From G963663365 sp963663365 (GTDB lineage: Bacteria > Hinthialibacterota > Hinthialibacteria > Hinthialibacterales > G963663365), in the NCBI GenBank assembly GCA_963663365.2, contig CAXXIH010000001.1, positions 434,001 through 498,000 on the forward strand: a DNA stretch of 64,000 nt, given 5' to 3'. The translations under genes were made by a program, and so were the position numbers. The notes below the pieces were generated by a model that saw only the letters and a program-made list of their open reading frames with translations, searched no databases and was not told the DNA's origin. Shown here piece by piece: positions 62,972-64,000 of this stretch (position 1 is its first letter; every line of letters begins with the position of its first letter).

Positions 62972-63646
62972 TTATTTGATTTTGTAGATCACGGCCATTC
63001 CATCACCCTTCTCGTCGGAACAGCGAATAATGACCATGTCGTAATCCGGGTCGCTTTCCATGGCATCCAGGAAATCTTTCATGGCTTCCGCCGATTTGAT
63101 GACGTTATCAGCCACAATCACCGTTCCCGGCTTAAGCGCCGGAAGAGCGGCTTTGAAATACTTGAAATAGTCTTGCTTCACCGCGTCGATAAAAATGAAG
63201 TCGAATTTGCCTTCGAGTTGTGGGATGACCTTCAACGCATCGCCTTCGACGATTTTGACCGTCTTCTCGAGTCCTGCCTTTTTAATGTTATCCCGGCACT
63301 GTTCGATCATTTTGGGATCGATGTCGATGGTGATGAGCTCTCCGCCAGTCCGTTCAAAAGCAATGCCCATATTCACGGCGCCGAAACCGCTGGCAGAGCC
63401 GACTTCAATGCCGCGTTTGAGATTGGCGCTTTCAATCAGAATGCGCAGCATGGCCGCATCGCCGGGAGTTGTGTTTAATCCGGTGCGTTGGAAGTCATTG
63501 ATGAGTTTCTCACGGAACATTTGAATATCTCCCGGTGACCAGAGTTCATCGATTGATTTTGGGTCGTCAGCATAGAGCTGTATGCAAAAGCAAAATAAAA
63601 GCGGAACAAGCGCAAGCATAGAACTGGTTCTGAATTTGGTCTTCAT
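62972..63646 (-). CDS. O-methyltransferase (class I, caffeoyl-CoA OMT-like) with signal peptide
   Basis: ATG 63646 is favoured by AAGGAG about 7 bp upstream and gives 224 residues whose first ~25 are a signal peptide (SSMLALVPLLFCFCIQLYAD). The rest is an O-methyltransferase_3-type SAM fold: motif I GIEVGSASGFGAVNMG, motif II ELITIDIDPKMI, EGDALKVIPQL, and motif IV FDFIFIDAVKQDYFKYF (metal-binding aspartate). Family members methylate catechol-type hydroxyls using SAM and a divalent metal. Export is puzzling because SAM is cytoplasmic; the N-terminus may instead be a membrane anchor. It precedes the Gfo/Idh/MocA end fragment by 37 bp on the opposite order, so cotranscription is possible. Confidence 0.82.
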   Translation of the reverse strand: MKTKFRTSSMLALVPLLFCFCIQLYADDPKSIDELWSPGDIQMFREKLINDFQRTGLNTTPGDAAMLRILIESANLKRGIEVGSASGFGAVNMGIAFERTGGELITIDIDPKMIEQCRDNIKKAGLEKTVKIVEGDALKVIPQLEGKFDFIFIDAVKQDYFKYFKAALPALKPGTVIVADNVIKSAEAMKDFLDAMESDPDYDMVIIRCSDEKGDGMAVIYKIK

Positions 63647-63683
63647 GAAGTACTCCTTTGCCTTGACGAATCGGTAATCGAGG

Positions 63684-64000
63684 TTAAACGATTTCTCGTT
63701 TTTCTTTGTCGAAGCGCAACATGCGGCCCTGCTCAATCGACTTTTGGGCCATAATTGCGGCTATGGAATGACCATACCCCGCGTGAACATCCGCGTTGGG
63801 GCGGGCGCCGCTCTTAATACATTCAAGCCAATTGCGCAAATGCGGAACATTGGCGGACCAATGCGGAGTGCCTTCCGGGATGTCGATTTTGATCGGCTCC
63901 TTAATGGCCTTATCTCCACTTCCCCCCTCGCCGGTGGCGGTCAAAGCGCCTGTGTCAAACGTTCCTTGCGTACCTCGGAATTGGACTTCGCTGCCTCCGG
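63684..64000 (-). CDS. Gfo/Idh/MocA-family oxidoreductase, 5' partial
   Basis: The frame is open to the window edge; only the last ~105 residues are visible. GGSEVQFRGTQGTFDTGALT, then IPEGTPHWSANVPHLRNWLECI, SGARPNADVHAGYGHSIAAIMAQKS and EQGRMLRFDKEKREI match the C-terminal part of Gfo/Idh/MocA proteins (V-x-H-x-x-N-F/W-L-x-C-I-K-S-G). It is the second member of this family in the window. The leader, and so possible Tat export, lies outside. The exported methyltransferase follows it on the same strand by 37 bp. Confidence 0.8.
   Translation of the reverse strand, partial: GGSEVQFRGTQGTFDTGALTATGEGGSGDKAIKEPIKIDIPEGTPHWSANVPHLRNWLECIKSGARPNADVHAGYGHSIAAIMAQKSIEQGRMLRFDKEKREIV

Noticed and set aside
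1..64000. CRISPR arrays, tRNA or rRNA genes, insertion sequences, prophage
   Set aside because: No regularly spaced repeats, tRNA-like T-arms, rRNA segments, transposase motifs or phage structural genes were seen; the recombinase domain at 42.9 kb is the only mobile-element-like sequence.

Overview
The window is a dense, gene-rich bacterial chromosome segment with 40 protein genes, two of them cut by the window edges. I see no rRNA, tRNA, CRISPR array, phage module or transposase. G+C looks close to 50 %, genes sit on both strands in short blocks, and convergent neighbours often leave under 20 bp between stops or even overlap. Most proteins carry a Sec signal peptide, a lipobox or a Tat-type twin-arginine leader. 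The exported glycoside-hydrolase-like proteins, Tat-exported Gfo/Idh/MocA and sugar-isomerase-type proteins, uroporphyrinogen-decarboxylase-like proteins and secreted MBL proteins resemble environmental polysaccharide degraders of the Hydrogenedentota or PVC (Lentisphaerota/Planctomycetota) kind. That assignment is inference from gene content, because no marker gene here fixes the phylum.

Layout. 1-6.2 kb: GNAT acetyltransferase (partial), a tandem metallo-beta-lactamase-fold secreted protein, a second MBL hydrolase, an exported sugar isomerase/epimerase-like protein and a FapA/DUF342 protein. 6.2-10.6 kb: two secreted glycosidase-like proteins on the minus strand. 10.7-17.3 kb: a cupin, then a coupled FkbM methyltransferase / exported SIS-like / alpha-toroid glycosidase-like block, infA (IF-1), a CIA30 lipoprotein and another alpha-toroid protein. 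17.4-22.5 kb: a CBM9 plus TIM-barrel protein followed by a Tat-exported alpha-toroid protein. 22.5-29.9 kb (minus): EamA transporter, Gfo/Idh/MocA oxidoreductase, CBM9 lipoprotein, PL10-like pectate lyase and a glycosidase-propeller fusion, likely one operon. 30-36.7 kb: an FGE-like/sialidase fusion, then (minus) an exported GH38 alpha-mannosidase with a URO-D-like protein. 37-41.5 kb: class II DAHP synthase and a cytoplasmic GH38. 41.5-44.1 kb (minus): a CinA-like protein with a signal peptide, and a membrane-anchored beta-sandwich protein fused to a serine-recombinase DNA-binding domain. 44.3-49.4 kb: a DUF4091/GH123-type and a GH39-like glycosidase. 49.4-56.9 kb: GH89 alpha-N-acetylglucosaminidase, a sigma-54 activator, a PRC-barrel protein and NagA. 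57-64 kb: a 1001-residue glycosidase-like protein ending in a sugar-isomerase-type barrel, an FG-GAP/VCBS protein, a CBS-pair protein, an exported O-methyltransferase and a second Gfo/Idh/MocA protein (partial).

Working picture. The gene set fits breakdown of host- or algal-type glycans rich in mannose, GlcNAc, uronate/pectin and perhaps sialic acid. Exported GH89, GH38, GH39-like, GH123-like, PL10-like and sialidase-like enzymes would release sugars outside or in the periplasm. A cytoplasmic GH38 and NagA would finish mannosides and GlcNAc-6-P, and periplasmic Tat/Sec-exported oxidoreductases and isomerases may modify released sugars. The sigma-54 activator between GH89 and nagA is a candidate local regulator. 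The most unusual items are the beta-sandwich/recombinase chimera, the exported CinA and exported O-methyltransferase, several novel multidomain fusions, and a structured 358-bp gap between converging genes near 54.5 kb.
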